From positions 1 through 5,603 of the forward strand of contig DASTSM010000394.1 of NCBI GenBank assembly GCA_035760685.1: DNA of 5,603 nucleotides, read 5' to 3'. Position numbers and translations under genes: made by a program. The notes under the pieces are model-generated. The model searched no databases, was not told the DNA's origin, and saw only the letters and a list, made by a program, of their open reading frames with translations. This DNA comes from ZC4RG20 sp035760685. GTDB taxonomy: Bacteria > Pseudomonadota > Gammaproteobacteria > Steroidobacterales > Rariloculaceae. Of this stretch, positions 1-5,538 are shown piece after piece (position 1 is the first letter of the stretch; every line of letters begins with the position of its first letter).

Positions 1-96
1 GGCGGCACGCTCGTGAAGGTCTGCGCCTGGTACGACAACGAATGGGGGTTCTCGAACCGCATGCTCGACACTGCGCTGACTCTCGCCGCGCTCTGA
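1..96 (+). CDS. gap: Glyceraldehyde-3-phosphate dehydrogenase family, C-terminal end (partial)
   Basis: Only the last 31 codons and the TGA stop are present; the gene begins outside the window. The fragment reads LVKVCAWYDNEWGFSNRMLDT followed by a short hydrophobic tail. The WYDNEWG-(F/Y)-SNR block is the hallmark C-terminal signature of type I GAPDH, which oxidises and phosphorylates glyceraldehyde-3-phosphate to 1,3-bisphosphoglycerate using NAD(P)+ in the cytosol. The next gene, pgk, uses that product and starts four bases after this stop, as expected of one operon. The related erythrose-4-phosphate dehydrogenase (Epd) also precedes pgk in some gammaproteobacteria and shares the GF-x-NRMLDT ending. 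WYDNEWG here favours Gap over the WCDNEWG I recall for E. coli Epd, but the fragment cannot settle the choice. Confidence 0.93.
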   Translation, partial: GGTLVKVCAWYDNEWGFSNRMLDTALTLAAL

Positions 97-100
97 CGTC

Positions 101-1297
101 ATGGCGCTCGCCGTCATCCGCATGAGCGATCTCGAGCTGCGCGGCAAGCGCGTGCTCGTGCGGGAGGACCTCAACGTGCCGGTCAAGAACGGCCGCGTCA
201 CGAGCGATCGACGGCTGCGCGCCGCCGTTCCGACGCTCGAGGCGGCGCTCGCGAAGGGCGCCGCCGTCATCGTGATGTCGCATCTCGGCCGGCCCAAGGA
301 AGGCGTTTTCGATCCCGACGCCTCGCTGAAGCCCGTGGCGGAAAGCCTGGCCGCGCTGCTCGGCCGTCGCGTGCCGCTCGTCGCGGATTGGCAGCGCGGC
401 GTCGACGTGAGGCCGGGCGAAATCGTGCTCTGCGAGAACGTGCGCTTCGCGGTCGGCGAGACGGCCGACGACCCGGAGCTCGCGAAGCGCATGGCCGCGC
501 TTTGCGACGTCTTCGTCATGGACGCGTTCGGCACGGCGCACCGCGCTCAGGCCAGCACGACGGGCGTCGCGCGCTTCGCGCCCGTCGCGTGCGCGGGCCC
601 CTTGCTCGTCGCCGAGCTCGAGGCGCTCGACGCCGCGCTCGAGAATCCGAAGCGGCCGCTCGCGGCCATCGTCGGCGGCGCGAAGGTTTCGACGAAGCTC
701 GAGGTGCTCCAGTCCCTCGCGGCCAAGGTCGACGAGCTCATCTTGGGCGGCGGCATCGCGAACACGGTCCTGCTCGCGGCCGGCGTCGAGGTCGGCCGAT
801 CGCTCGTCGAGCGCGATCGAGCCGATTTCGCGAAGCGCCTGCTCGACGGCGACTTCGGGCGTGCCTCGATACCGCTGCCCGTCGACGTCGTCGTCGGCAA
901 GAGTCTCGACGCGAGCGAGACGGGCACCGTCAAGAGCCTTCGCGAGGTCGGCGCCGACGACATGATCCTCGACATCGGGCCGCAGACGGCGCGGCTCTAC
1001 GCCGAGCACTTGAAGAGCGCGGGCACGATCGTCTGGAACGGGCCGCTCGGCGTCTTCGAGCATCCGAAGTTCGCGGGCGGCACGCGCGCGGTTGCCGAGG
1101 CCGTGGCCGCGAGCCCCGCGTTCTCGATCGCGGGCGGCGGCGACACGCTCGCGGCCATCGAGCAGTTCGGCATCAGCGACCAAATCTCCTACATATCGAC
1201 GGGCGGCGGCGCCTTCCTCGAGTTTCTCGAAGGCAAGAAGCTTCCCGCCGTCGCCGTGCTCGAGGAACGCGCCCGAGCGTCGAAGCCGCGCCAATGA
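101..1297 (+). CDS. pgk: Phosphoglycerate kinase
   Basis: Full-length 398-residue cytosolic PGK, close to the usual bacterial length of about 390-400. It reversibly transfers the acyl phosphate of 1,3-bisphosphoglycerate to ADP, giving ATP and 3-phosphoglycerate. Visible motifs, in order: REDLNVP (21-27, substrate binding), SHLGRP (60-65), ENVRF (112-116), DAFGTAHRAQAST (141-153), GGAKVSTKL (192-200, with the conserved lysines), NGPLGVFE (313-320), GGGDTLAA (345-352, nucleotide and phosphate-binding glycines) and STGGGAFLEFLEGKKLP (366-382). Both Rossmann-like lobes are therefore complete. The ATG at 101 is preferred because MALAVIRMSDL matches the E. coli-type MSVIKMTDL start and lies four bases after the gap stop. 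An in-frame ATG at 122 is the alternative. Neither start has a clear Shine-Dalgarno sequence, so translation may be coupled to gap. The stop is directly followed by an inverted repeat. Confidence 0.98.
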   Translation: MALAVIRMSDLELRGKRVLVREDLNVPVKNGRVTSDRRLRAAVPTLEAALAKGAAVIVMSHLGRPKEGVFDPDASLKPVAESLAALLGRRVPLVADWQRGVDVRPGEIVLCENVRFAVGETADDPELAKRMAALCDVFVMDAFGTAHRAQASTTGVARFAPVACAGPLLVAELEALDAALENPKRPLAAIVGGAKVSTKLEVLQSLAAKVDELILGGGIANTVLLAAGVEVGRSLVERDRADFAKRLLDGDFGRASIPLPVDVVVGKSLDASETGTVKSLREVGADDMILDIGPQTARLYAEHLKSAGTIVWNGPLGVFEHPKFAGGTRAVAEAVAASPAFSIAGGGDTLAAIEQFGISDQISYISTGGGAFLEFLEGKKLPAVAVLEERARASKPRQ

Positions 1298-1300
1298 CGT

Positions 1301-1386
1301 AAAATGGGGCCAGAGCCCTTTTTTCTTCGGCGCATCCGTCCGATTGTCTCCGCCGTCTCCTGAAAAAAGGGCTCTGACCCCATTTT
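1301..1386. repeat. REPIN-like element: paired inverted REP-type arms between pgk and the glycerate kinase gene
   Basis: Two 25-base arms face each other: 1301-1325 (AAAATGGGGCCAGAGCCC then six T and C) and the reverse complement at 1362-1386. They match at 24 of 25 positions; C1310 opposite A1377 is the only mismatch, and the right arm carries the GGGGTCAGAGCCC form. A further five-base pair, CGGCG at 1328-1332 with CGCCG at 1351-1355, extends the stem inward. The GGGGTCAGAGCCC core resembles, from memory, dispersed repeats associated with REP-associated tyrosine transposases (RAYT, Y1/IS200-like) in proteobacterial genomes. Paired inverted REPs are termed REPINs and are mobilised in trans; no transposase is encoded here. 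Reading through the element gives tell-tale peptides such as KWGQSPFF and EKRALTPFF. The inverted repeat itself is certain; the family assignment is an inference. Confidence 0.85.
1307..1324 (+). terminator. Possible weak intrinsic terminator or attenuator in the left repeat arm
   Basis: Within the left arm, GGGC (1307-1310) pairs with GCCC (1315-1318) across a CAGA loop and is followed at once by six T (1319-1324). This is the layout of a very short rho-independent terminator, ten bases after the pgk stop. The stem is only four pairs, so efficiency is doubtful, and the longer pairing with the right arm competes with it. The right arm also ends in five T (1383-1387), so the full cruciform could itself weaken transcription into the downstream genes. 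Confidence 0.25.
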
Positions 1387-1395
1387 TCGCACTCG

Positions 1396-2697
1396 ATGCC
1401 CAAAGACGCCGACCTTTCGAAGCAAGCCCTGCTGAGGCACGCGTTCGACGTCGCCGTGCAAGCGGCGGCGCCGGCCGCTTGCCTCGCGGCCGCACTCGGC
1501 GAGATCGACGAGCCGGGGCCGGCGCTCGTGCTCGGCGCCGGCAAGGCCGCCGCCGCGATGGCGGCGACGTTCTGCGTCGAGTGGCGCGGCCCGTTGCGCG
1601 GCCTCGTCGTGACGCGCTATGGGCACGGGCTCGCGCCCGGCGAGAGCTCGGGCGGCATCGAGGTCCTCGAGGCGGGCCATCCCTCGCCCGACGAGGCGAG
1701 CCTCGCCGCGGGCGCGCGCCTGATCGACCTCGCGAGACGCGTCGAGCCCGGCGAGAGGCTCTATTGTCTGATCTCGGGCGGCGGATCCTCCCTTGCGTCG
1801 GCGCCGCTTGCGGGACTCGGCTTCGATGCGAAGCGACGTGCGGCGAACTTCCTGATTCGCCGCGGGGCCGATATCCGCGAGATCAACTGCGTGCGCAAGC
1901 ATCTGTCCGGGCTCAAGGGCGGCCGCCTCGCGGCAGCGGCTCACCCGGCGCCGGTCACGACCTTCGTGATCTCGGACGTGCCGGGCGACGATCCGGCCGA
2001 CGTCGCGTCCGGCCCCACGATTCCCGACGGCACCACGCAGCGCGATGCGCTCGCGATCCTCGAGGGCTACGGCTATCCGGGCCTCGCCGAGATCGCGCCG
2101 ATCCTGCGCGATGAGCGCTGGGAGACGCCGAAGCCACTCGATGCGGCTTTCGCGGCCGACCGCGTGCGCGTCGTCGCGTCCGCCGCGACGGCCCTCGACG
2201 CCGCCGAGTCCTACCTGCGCGGCCGAGGCTACGACGTCGTGCGCCTCGGCGACGATCTCGACGGAGAGGCGCGCGCGCTCGGACGCGAGCACGCGGAGCT
2301 CGCCGCGTCGGCGCAGCGGCCCGGACTCCGGCTCGCGATCCTCTCGGGCGGCGAGACGCGCGTCGTGCTCGGGGAGTCGAGCGGCCGCGGCGGGCGCAAT
2401 CTCGAGTATCTCGCGGGCCTCGCGCTCGGTCTTCGCGGCCGCCGCGGCATCCACGCGCTGGCGGCCGACACCGACGGCATCGACGGCCACGGGGGCCACG
2501 CCGGCGGCTTCGTCGTCCCGGGCATGCTCGAGCTCGGCGCCGCCAAGGGCTGTCCGCTCGAGGCCGCGCTCGCCGACCACGACAGCTACCGCTTTTTCGC
2601 CGCTTGTGATCTATTGGTCGAGACGGGGCCCACAAGGACGAACGTCAACGATTTTAGGCTCATCTTGGTCGAGGATGAGCCAGGGGATTCTGCATGA
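1396..2697 (+). CDS. ttuD: Glycerate 2-kinase, type-2 (MOFRL/DUF4147) family
   Basis: A 433-residue cytosolic kinase expected to convert D-glycerate and ATP to 2-phosphoglycerate. The N-terminal DUF4147 domain shows VLGAGKAAAAMA (45-56), GHPSPDE (94-100), CLISGGGSSL (124-133), NCVRKHLSGLKGGRLA (164-179) and FVISDVPGDDPADVASGPT (190-208). The C-terminal MOFRL domain shows LSGGETRVVLGESSGRGGRN (316-335), ALAADTDGIDGHGGHAG (354-370) and LLVETGPTRTNVNDF (406-420). K50 and an arginine of the GRGGRN run are plausible equivalents of the conserved Lys and Arg noted in Thermotoga glycerate kinase. Older annotations call such genes hydroxypyruvate reductase; gckA is another symbol used for the family. 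Family members next to a pyruvate kinase gene are known from ttuD-ttuE/pykF-type tartrate and glyoxylate loci. The ATG at 1396 is the only suitable start, since the next in-frame Met falls beyond the GAGK motif. It lies nine bases after the repeat arm and has no visible Shine-Dalgarno sequence. The end overlaps pyk by four bases. Confidence 0.93.
   Translation: MPKDADLSKQALLRHAFDVAVQAAAPAACLAAALGEIDEPGPALVLGAGKAAAAMAATFCVEWRGPLRGLVVTRYGHGLAPGESSGGIEVLEAGHPSPDEASLAAGARLIDLARRVEPGERLYCLISGGGSSLASAPLAGLGFDAKRRAANFLIRRGADIREINCVRKHLSGLKGGRLAAAAHPAPVTTFVISDVPGDDPADVASGPTIPDGTTQRDALAILEGYGYPGLAEIAPILRDERWETPKPLDAAFAADRVRVVASAATALDAAESYLRGRGYDVVRLGDDLDGEARALGREHAELAASAQRPGLRLAILSGGETRVVLGESSGRGGRNLEYLAGLALGLRGRRGIHALAADTDGIDGHGGHAGGFVVPGMLELGAAKGCPLEAALADHDSYRFFAACDLLVETGPTRTNVNDFRLILVEDEPGDSA
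2657..2681 (+). promoter_or_regulatory. Hairpin at the end of the glycerate kinase gene, touching the pyk ribosome-binding site
   Basis: GGCTCATC (2657-2664) is perfectly complementary to GATGAGCC (2674-2681). As RNA the stem can extend by a U-G and a U-A pair (2665-2673 and 2666-2672), leaving the five-base loop GGUCG. The stem ends one base before the AGGGG at 2682-2686. It lies inside the codons for LILVEDEP of the upstream gene, so it may be a coding coincidence. Its position suits a role in pyk translation, coupling to the upstream gene, or mRNA processing; none of these is shown. Confidence 0.4.
2682..2686 (+). promoter_or_regulatory. Shine-Dalgarno sequence of pyk
   Basis: AGGGG lies seven bases before the ATG at 2694. 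It is the clearest ribosome-binding site in the window, and the other starts have none or a poor one. It supports the ATG within the ATGA overlap as the pyk start and suggests that pyk can initiate independently as well as by coupling. Confidence 0.7.
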
Positions 2698-4145
2698 ATA
2701 TACAGGACAAGGAAGCGGTTCGCCGGCGCACCAAGATCGTTGCGACCTTGGGGCCGGCGACGGACGACCGCGCCGTGCTCGAGCGCTTGATTCTCGCAGG
2801 CGCCGACGTGCTCCGCGTGAATTTCTCGCACGGCACGAAAGAGCAGCAGGTCGCGCGCATACGCGCCGTGCGCGAGGTGGCGGATCGCGTCGGCCGGTGC
2901 TGCGCGGTCATGGGCGACCTTCAGGGACCGAAGATTCGCATCGAGTCGTTCAGGAACGGCAGCGTGCTGCTCCAGAACGGGCAGCCCTTCACGCTCGACA
3001 CCGCGATGGACCCCAAGGCCGGCGACGAGCGCCGCGTGCGCGTCGCATACCCGCATCTCGTGGACGACGTCGAGCCCGGCGACCTCCTGCTGCTCGACGA
3101 CGGTCAGATCGTGCTCAAGGTCGAGGAGGTCGGGGGCACGGAGGTCCACTGCGTGGTCGTCCAGGGCGGCGAGCTCGCGAACAAGAAGGGCCTCAACAAG
3201 CGAGGCGGCGGTCTGTCGGCGCCGGCGCTGACCGACAAGGACCGCGAGGACATCCAGACCGCGGCGGAGGAGGGTCTCGATTTCGTCTCCGTCTCCTTCG
3301 CGAGGAACGCCGAGGACATCGACGAAGCGCGGCACCTGCTGCGCGCGGCGGGCGGTTACGGCTATATCGTCGCGAAGATCGAGCGCGCCGAGGCCGTGCA
3401 GAACATCAAGTCCATCATCGAGACGAGCGATGCGATCATGGTCGCCCGCGGCGATCTCGCCGTCGAGGTCGGCTATGCCGCGATGACGGGCCTGCAGAAG
3501 GGGCTCATCCGCCTCGCCCGCGCGCAGAACACGGTCTCGATCACGGCGACGCAGATGCTCGAGTCCATGATCAACCACGCTTCTCCGACGCGGGCCGAGG
3601 TCTCGGACGTCGCGAACGCCGTCATGGACGGGACCGACGCCGTCATGCTGTCTGCCGAGACGGCCGTCGGCCGATTCCCGGTCCAGGCCGTCGAGACGAT
3701 GGCGGAGCTGTGCGTCGGCGCCGAGAAGCACGAGACGTTCCGCAGGGCGGCGAACTACCGGCTCGAGGACGTGTTCGAGCACGTCGACGAAGCGATCGCG
3801 ATGGCCGTCATGTACGTCGCGAACCACTTGCGCGTCAAAGCCATCATCGCCTTGACGGAGTCGGGCTCGACGGTGCTCTGGATGTCGCGCGTGCGGTCCG
3901 ATATCCCGATCTATGCGTTCACGCGCCACGACATCACGCGCCGGCGCGTCACGCTGTATCGGGGCGTGTATCCCGTCTCGTTCGACGTCGTGCACACGGA
4001 CCCCGAGAAGATGAATCAAAGCATGTTCGACGCGCTGCGCGGCTACGGCGTGCTCGAGCCCGGCGACCTCGTGCTGCTCACGAAGGGCGAGCAGCAGGGC
4101 GTCGCCGGCGGGACCAACACGATGCAGATTCTGCAGGTGCCGTGA
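2694..4145 (+). CDS. pyk: Pyruvate kinase
   Basis: A 483-residue cytosolic enzyme that transfers phosphate from phosphoenolpyruvate to ADP, giving pyruvate and ATP, the last step of glycolysis. Visible motifs: KIVATLGPATDD (14-25), GADVLRVNFSHGT (36-48, with the phosphate-contacting Arg41, Asn43 and Ser45), DLQGPKIRI (75-83), the B-domain segment around DDGQIVL (135-141), NKKGLNKRGGGLSAPALTDKD (163-183), IVAKIERAEAV (225-235, catalytic Lys228 and metal ligand Glu230), MVARGDLAVEVG (249-260, metal ligand Asp254) and ITATQMLESMI (283-293, with Thr286). MDGTDAVMLSAETAVGRFP (311-329) completes the barrel, and a full C-terminal domain follows (about 355-483). Length is normal and no key residue is missing. 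I cannot tell PykA-type from PykF-type regulation by eye. The gene overlaps the glycerate kinase stop (ATGA) and the patatin-like gene start (GTGA). In related clusters fba often follows pyk; it does not here. Confidence 0.98.
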   Translation: MNIQDKEAVRRRTKIVATLGPATDDRAVLERLILAGADVLRVNFSHGTKEQQVARIRAVREVADRVGRCCAVMGDLQGPKIRIESFRNGSVLLQNGQPFTLDTAMDPKAGDERRVRVAYPHLVDDVEPGDLLLLDDGQIVLKVEEVGGTEVHCVVVQGGELANKKGLNKRGGGLSAPALTDKDREDIQTAAEEGLDFVSVSFARNAEDIDEARHLLRAAGGYGYIVAKIERAEAVQNIKSIIETSDAIMVARGDLAVEVGYAAMTGLQKGLIRLARAQNTVSITATQMLESMINHASPTRAEVSDVANAVMDGTDAVMLSAETAVGRFPVQAVETMAELCVGAEKHETFRRAANYRLEDVFEHVDEAIAMAVMYVANHLRVKAIIALTESGSTVLWMSRVRSDIPIYAFTRHDITRRRVTLYRGVYPVSFDVVHTDPEKMNQSMFDALRGYGVLEPGDLVLLTKGEQQGVAGGTNTMQILQVP

Positions 4146-5419
4146 GCGCGGGCGCGCCGGCAGACGTGCGGACCGCCCGTGCGGAGCGGGCCCGTGTCCG
4201 TCCGGGCCGGCACGAAAAGAACGGCACCCGGAAGCAGCGGAAGGCGCTGATTCTGCCCGGCGCGGGCGCGCGCGGCGCGTACCAGGTCGGCGTGCTCAAG
4301 GCCATCGCCCAGCTGCTACCGCGCCGCGCAGTGAACCCCTTCGCGATCATCTGCGGTACGAGCGCCGGCGCGATCAATGCGGCCGTCCTCGCGAGCCGCG
4401 CGGCGCAATTCGAGCGCGCCGTCTCCGAGATGGAGCGCGTCTGGTCGAATTTTCACGCGGATCAGGTCTACCGAAGCGACAACTGGACCATGCTGAAGAC
4501 GAGCCTGCATTGGTTCGCGGCGGTGATCTTCGGCGGTCTCGGCGTCAGGAATCCGCTCTCCCTGCTCGACAACGCGCCTCTCTGCGAGCTGCTCGCGAGA
4601 CGCATCCCGTTCGGCTCGATCACGCGCGCGATCGACCGCGGCTACGTCGAAGCGCTCGCCGTCACCGCATCGGCTTATACGTCGGCTCAGTCCGTCACGT
4701 TCTTCCAGGCGCTCGGCCATGTCGAGCCGTGGGTCAGAGTGCGCAGAGTCGGCCGGCCGGCGCGCATCGGCATCGAGCACCTGCTCGCGAGCGCGGCCGT
4801 GCCGTTCATCTTTCCGCCCGTGCGCATCGGGGGCGAGTTCTACGGAGACGGATCGATGCGCAACCGCGCGCCGCTGAGTCCCGCGATCCACCTTGGCGCC
4901 GATCGCATCCTCGTGATCGGCGGCCGCGACGAGCAGCCGATTGCGGAGCCTCTTGCCGACGACGAGCCCGAGATTCCGACCTTCGGCCACCTCGGCGGCT
5001 ACATGCTCGACACGCTGTTCCTCGACGGCCTCTACGCGGATCTCGAGCACGTCACGCGCACGAACCAGATGCTCAAGGAGATCGGCGTCGACCGCCTGCG
5101 CACGCCCGAGCACGAGCTGCGCCGTCTGACGACGCTGATCGTGCTCCCGAAACAGGACATCCGCGACGTCGCGGCGCGCCACGTCGACGAGCTGCCCTAC
5201 GGCGTGCGCCTGCTGCTCCGCGGCCTCGGCGCGATGAATCACCTCGGCATGCAGCTCGTGAGCTATCTCCTGTTCGAATCGGGGTTCACGCAGGAGCTCA
5301 TCTCGATGGGCTACCGCGACGCAATGAGCATGGAGGACGACCTGCGCGCATTCCTTTCGGACGAGCCCATGGCGTCGCTCGACGCGCCGACCTACCTCAA
5401 GGAGCGCCTCGAAAGCTGA
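4142..5419 (+). CDS. Patatin-like phospholipase family protein (serine lipid acyl hydrolase)
   Basis: A 425-residue protein if started at the GTG at 4142, which overlaps the pyk stop as GTGA. No ATG occurs before the conserved domain; GTG at 4166 is an alternative. Only a weak AGG (4135-4137) precedes 4142, so translation is probably coupled to pyk. The patatin fold is recognised by the glycine-rich oxyanion loop PGAGARG (39-45), the nucleophile elbow CGTSAG (71-76, Ser74), the SAAVPFIFPPV block (218-228) and the catalytic aspartate in YGDGS (234-238, Asp236). The Ser-Asp dyad is thus intact. Such proteins hydrolyse acyl esters of phospholipids or other lipids; the substrate is not deducible. 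The first 34 residues are basic and low-complexity, with no signal peptide. A hydrophobic stretch (about 124-135) may contact membrane. The C-terminal 140 residues (LGGYMLDTLFLDGLYADLEH onward) belong to a region I do not recognise beyond this protein type. Confidence 0.9.
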   Translation: MSAGAPADVRTARAERARVRPGRHEKNGTRKQRKALILPGAGARGAYQVGVLKAIAQLLPRRAVNPFAIICGTSAGAINAAVLASRAAQFERAVSEMERVWSNFHADQVYRSDNWTMLKTSLHWFAAVIFGGLGVRNPLSLLDNAPLCELLARRIPFGSITRAIDRGYVEALAVTASAYTSAQSVTFFQALGHVEPWVRVRRVGRPARIGIEHLLASAAVPFIFPPVRIGGEFYGDGSMRNRAPLSPAIHLGADRILVIGGRDEQPIAEPLADDEPEIPTFGHLGGYMLDTLFLDGLYADLEHVTRTNQMLKEIGVDRLRTPEHELRRLTTLIVLPKQDIRDVAARHVDELPYGVRLLLRGLGAMNHLGMQLVSYLLFESGFTQELISMGYRDAMSMEDDLRAFLSDEPMASLDAPTYLKERLES

Positions 5420-5429
5420 GCGGCGGCTG

Positions 5430-5467
5430 CCGCTCGGTTCTGCCGACGCCGCGGCAACCGCCAGCGG
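5430..5467 (+). terminator. Imperfect GC-rich hairpin just after the last gene, possible transcript end
   Basis: Ten bases after the patatin-like stop, three short stems stack into one hairpin. CCGCT (5430-5434) pairs with AGCGG (5463-5467), CGGT (5435-5438) with ACCG (5457-5460), and TGCCG (5441-5445) with CGGCA (5452-5456). The loop is ACGCCG, and there is one two-base bulge on each side. No T-run follows, so it is not a classical intrinsic terminator; it could block 3' exonucleases or help rho-dependent ending. In DNA this GC-rich, some pairing is expected by chance. Confidence 0.35.
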
Positions 5468-5481
5468 AACCGCATGAGGGG

Positions 5482-5515
5482 CCGCAATCCGGACCGCAAC
5501 CGGAACCGAAGCGGA
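5482..5515. repeat. Short degenerate tandem repeat in the 3' non-coding stretch
   Basis: Three adjacent units of 11-12 bases resemble each other: CCGCAATCCGGA (5482-5493), CCGCAACCGGA (5494-5504) and the more diverged ACCGAAGCGGA (5505-5515). A related CCGCCAGCGGAA lies at 5459-5470. The first two units differ by one base and a one-base gap. Nothing in or around the units suggests a coding gene; the 5420-5538 stretch holds only this and the hairpin at 5430-5467. Confidence 0.3.
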
Positions 5516-5538
5516 AGAGCACTTCGTAGACGCGCCGT

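Noticed and set aside
1..100. Promoter for pgk within the end of gap
   Set aside because: No convincing -35/-10 pair is visible, and the four-base spacing implies co-transcription with gap.
1333..1346. CATCCGTC followed by CGATT in the repeat loop, resembling CATCCGTC...CGATT in the terminal palindrome (5547-5563)
   Set aside because: The shared runs are only 8 and 5-6 bases with different spacing, and the arms of the two elements are unrelated. Chance is a sufficient explanation.
1092..2114. A 340-codon plus-strand open frame spanning the pgk-kinase junction
   Set aside because: It is out of frame with both supported genes and is made of Arg-rich shadow sequence plus the repeat read-through peptide.
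1189..2580. A 463-codon minus-strand open frame opposite the glycerate kinase and the repeat
   Set aside because: It crosses the inverted repeat and a well-supported gene on the other strand, shows composition typical of an antisense shadow, and has no motif.
2586..4019. A 477-codon minus-strand open frame opposite pyk
   Set aside because: It mirrors the conserved pyruvate kinase codons, is rich in His, Arg and Asp, and has no recognisable domain. High-G+C genes commonly leave the antisense frame open.
4123..4135. Small hairpin TGCAG-ATT-CTGCA before the patatin-like start
   Set aside because: A five-pair stem with a three-base loop inside pyk codons is too short to separate from chance.
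2045..5419. A 1124-codon open frame in which the patatin-like protein is preceded by about 700 residues
   Set aside because: The upstream part runs out of frame through the glycerate kinase and pyk genes and reads as Arg/Ala/Ser-rich low-complexity sequence. Only the part after 4142 has protein motifs. It is an effect of high G+C, not a fusion protein.
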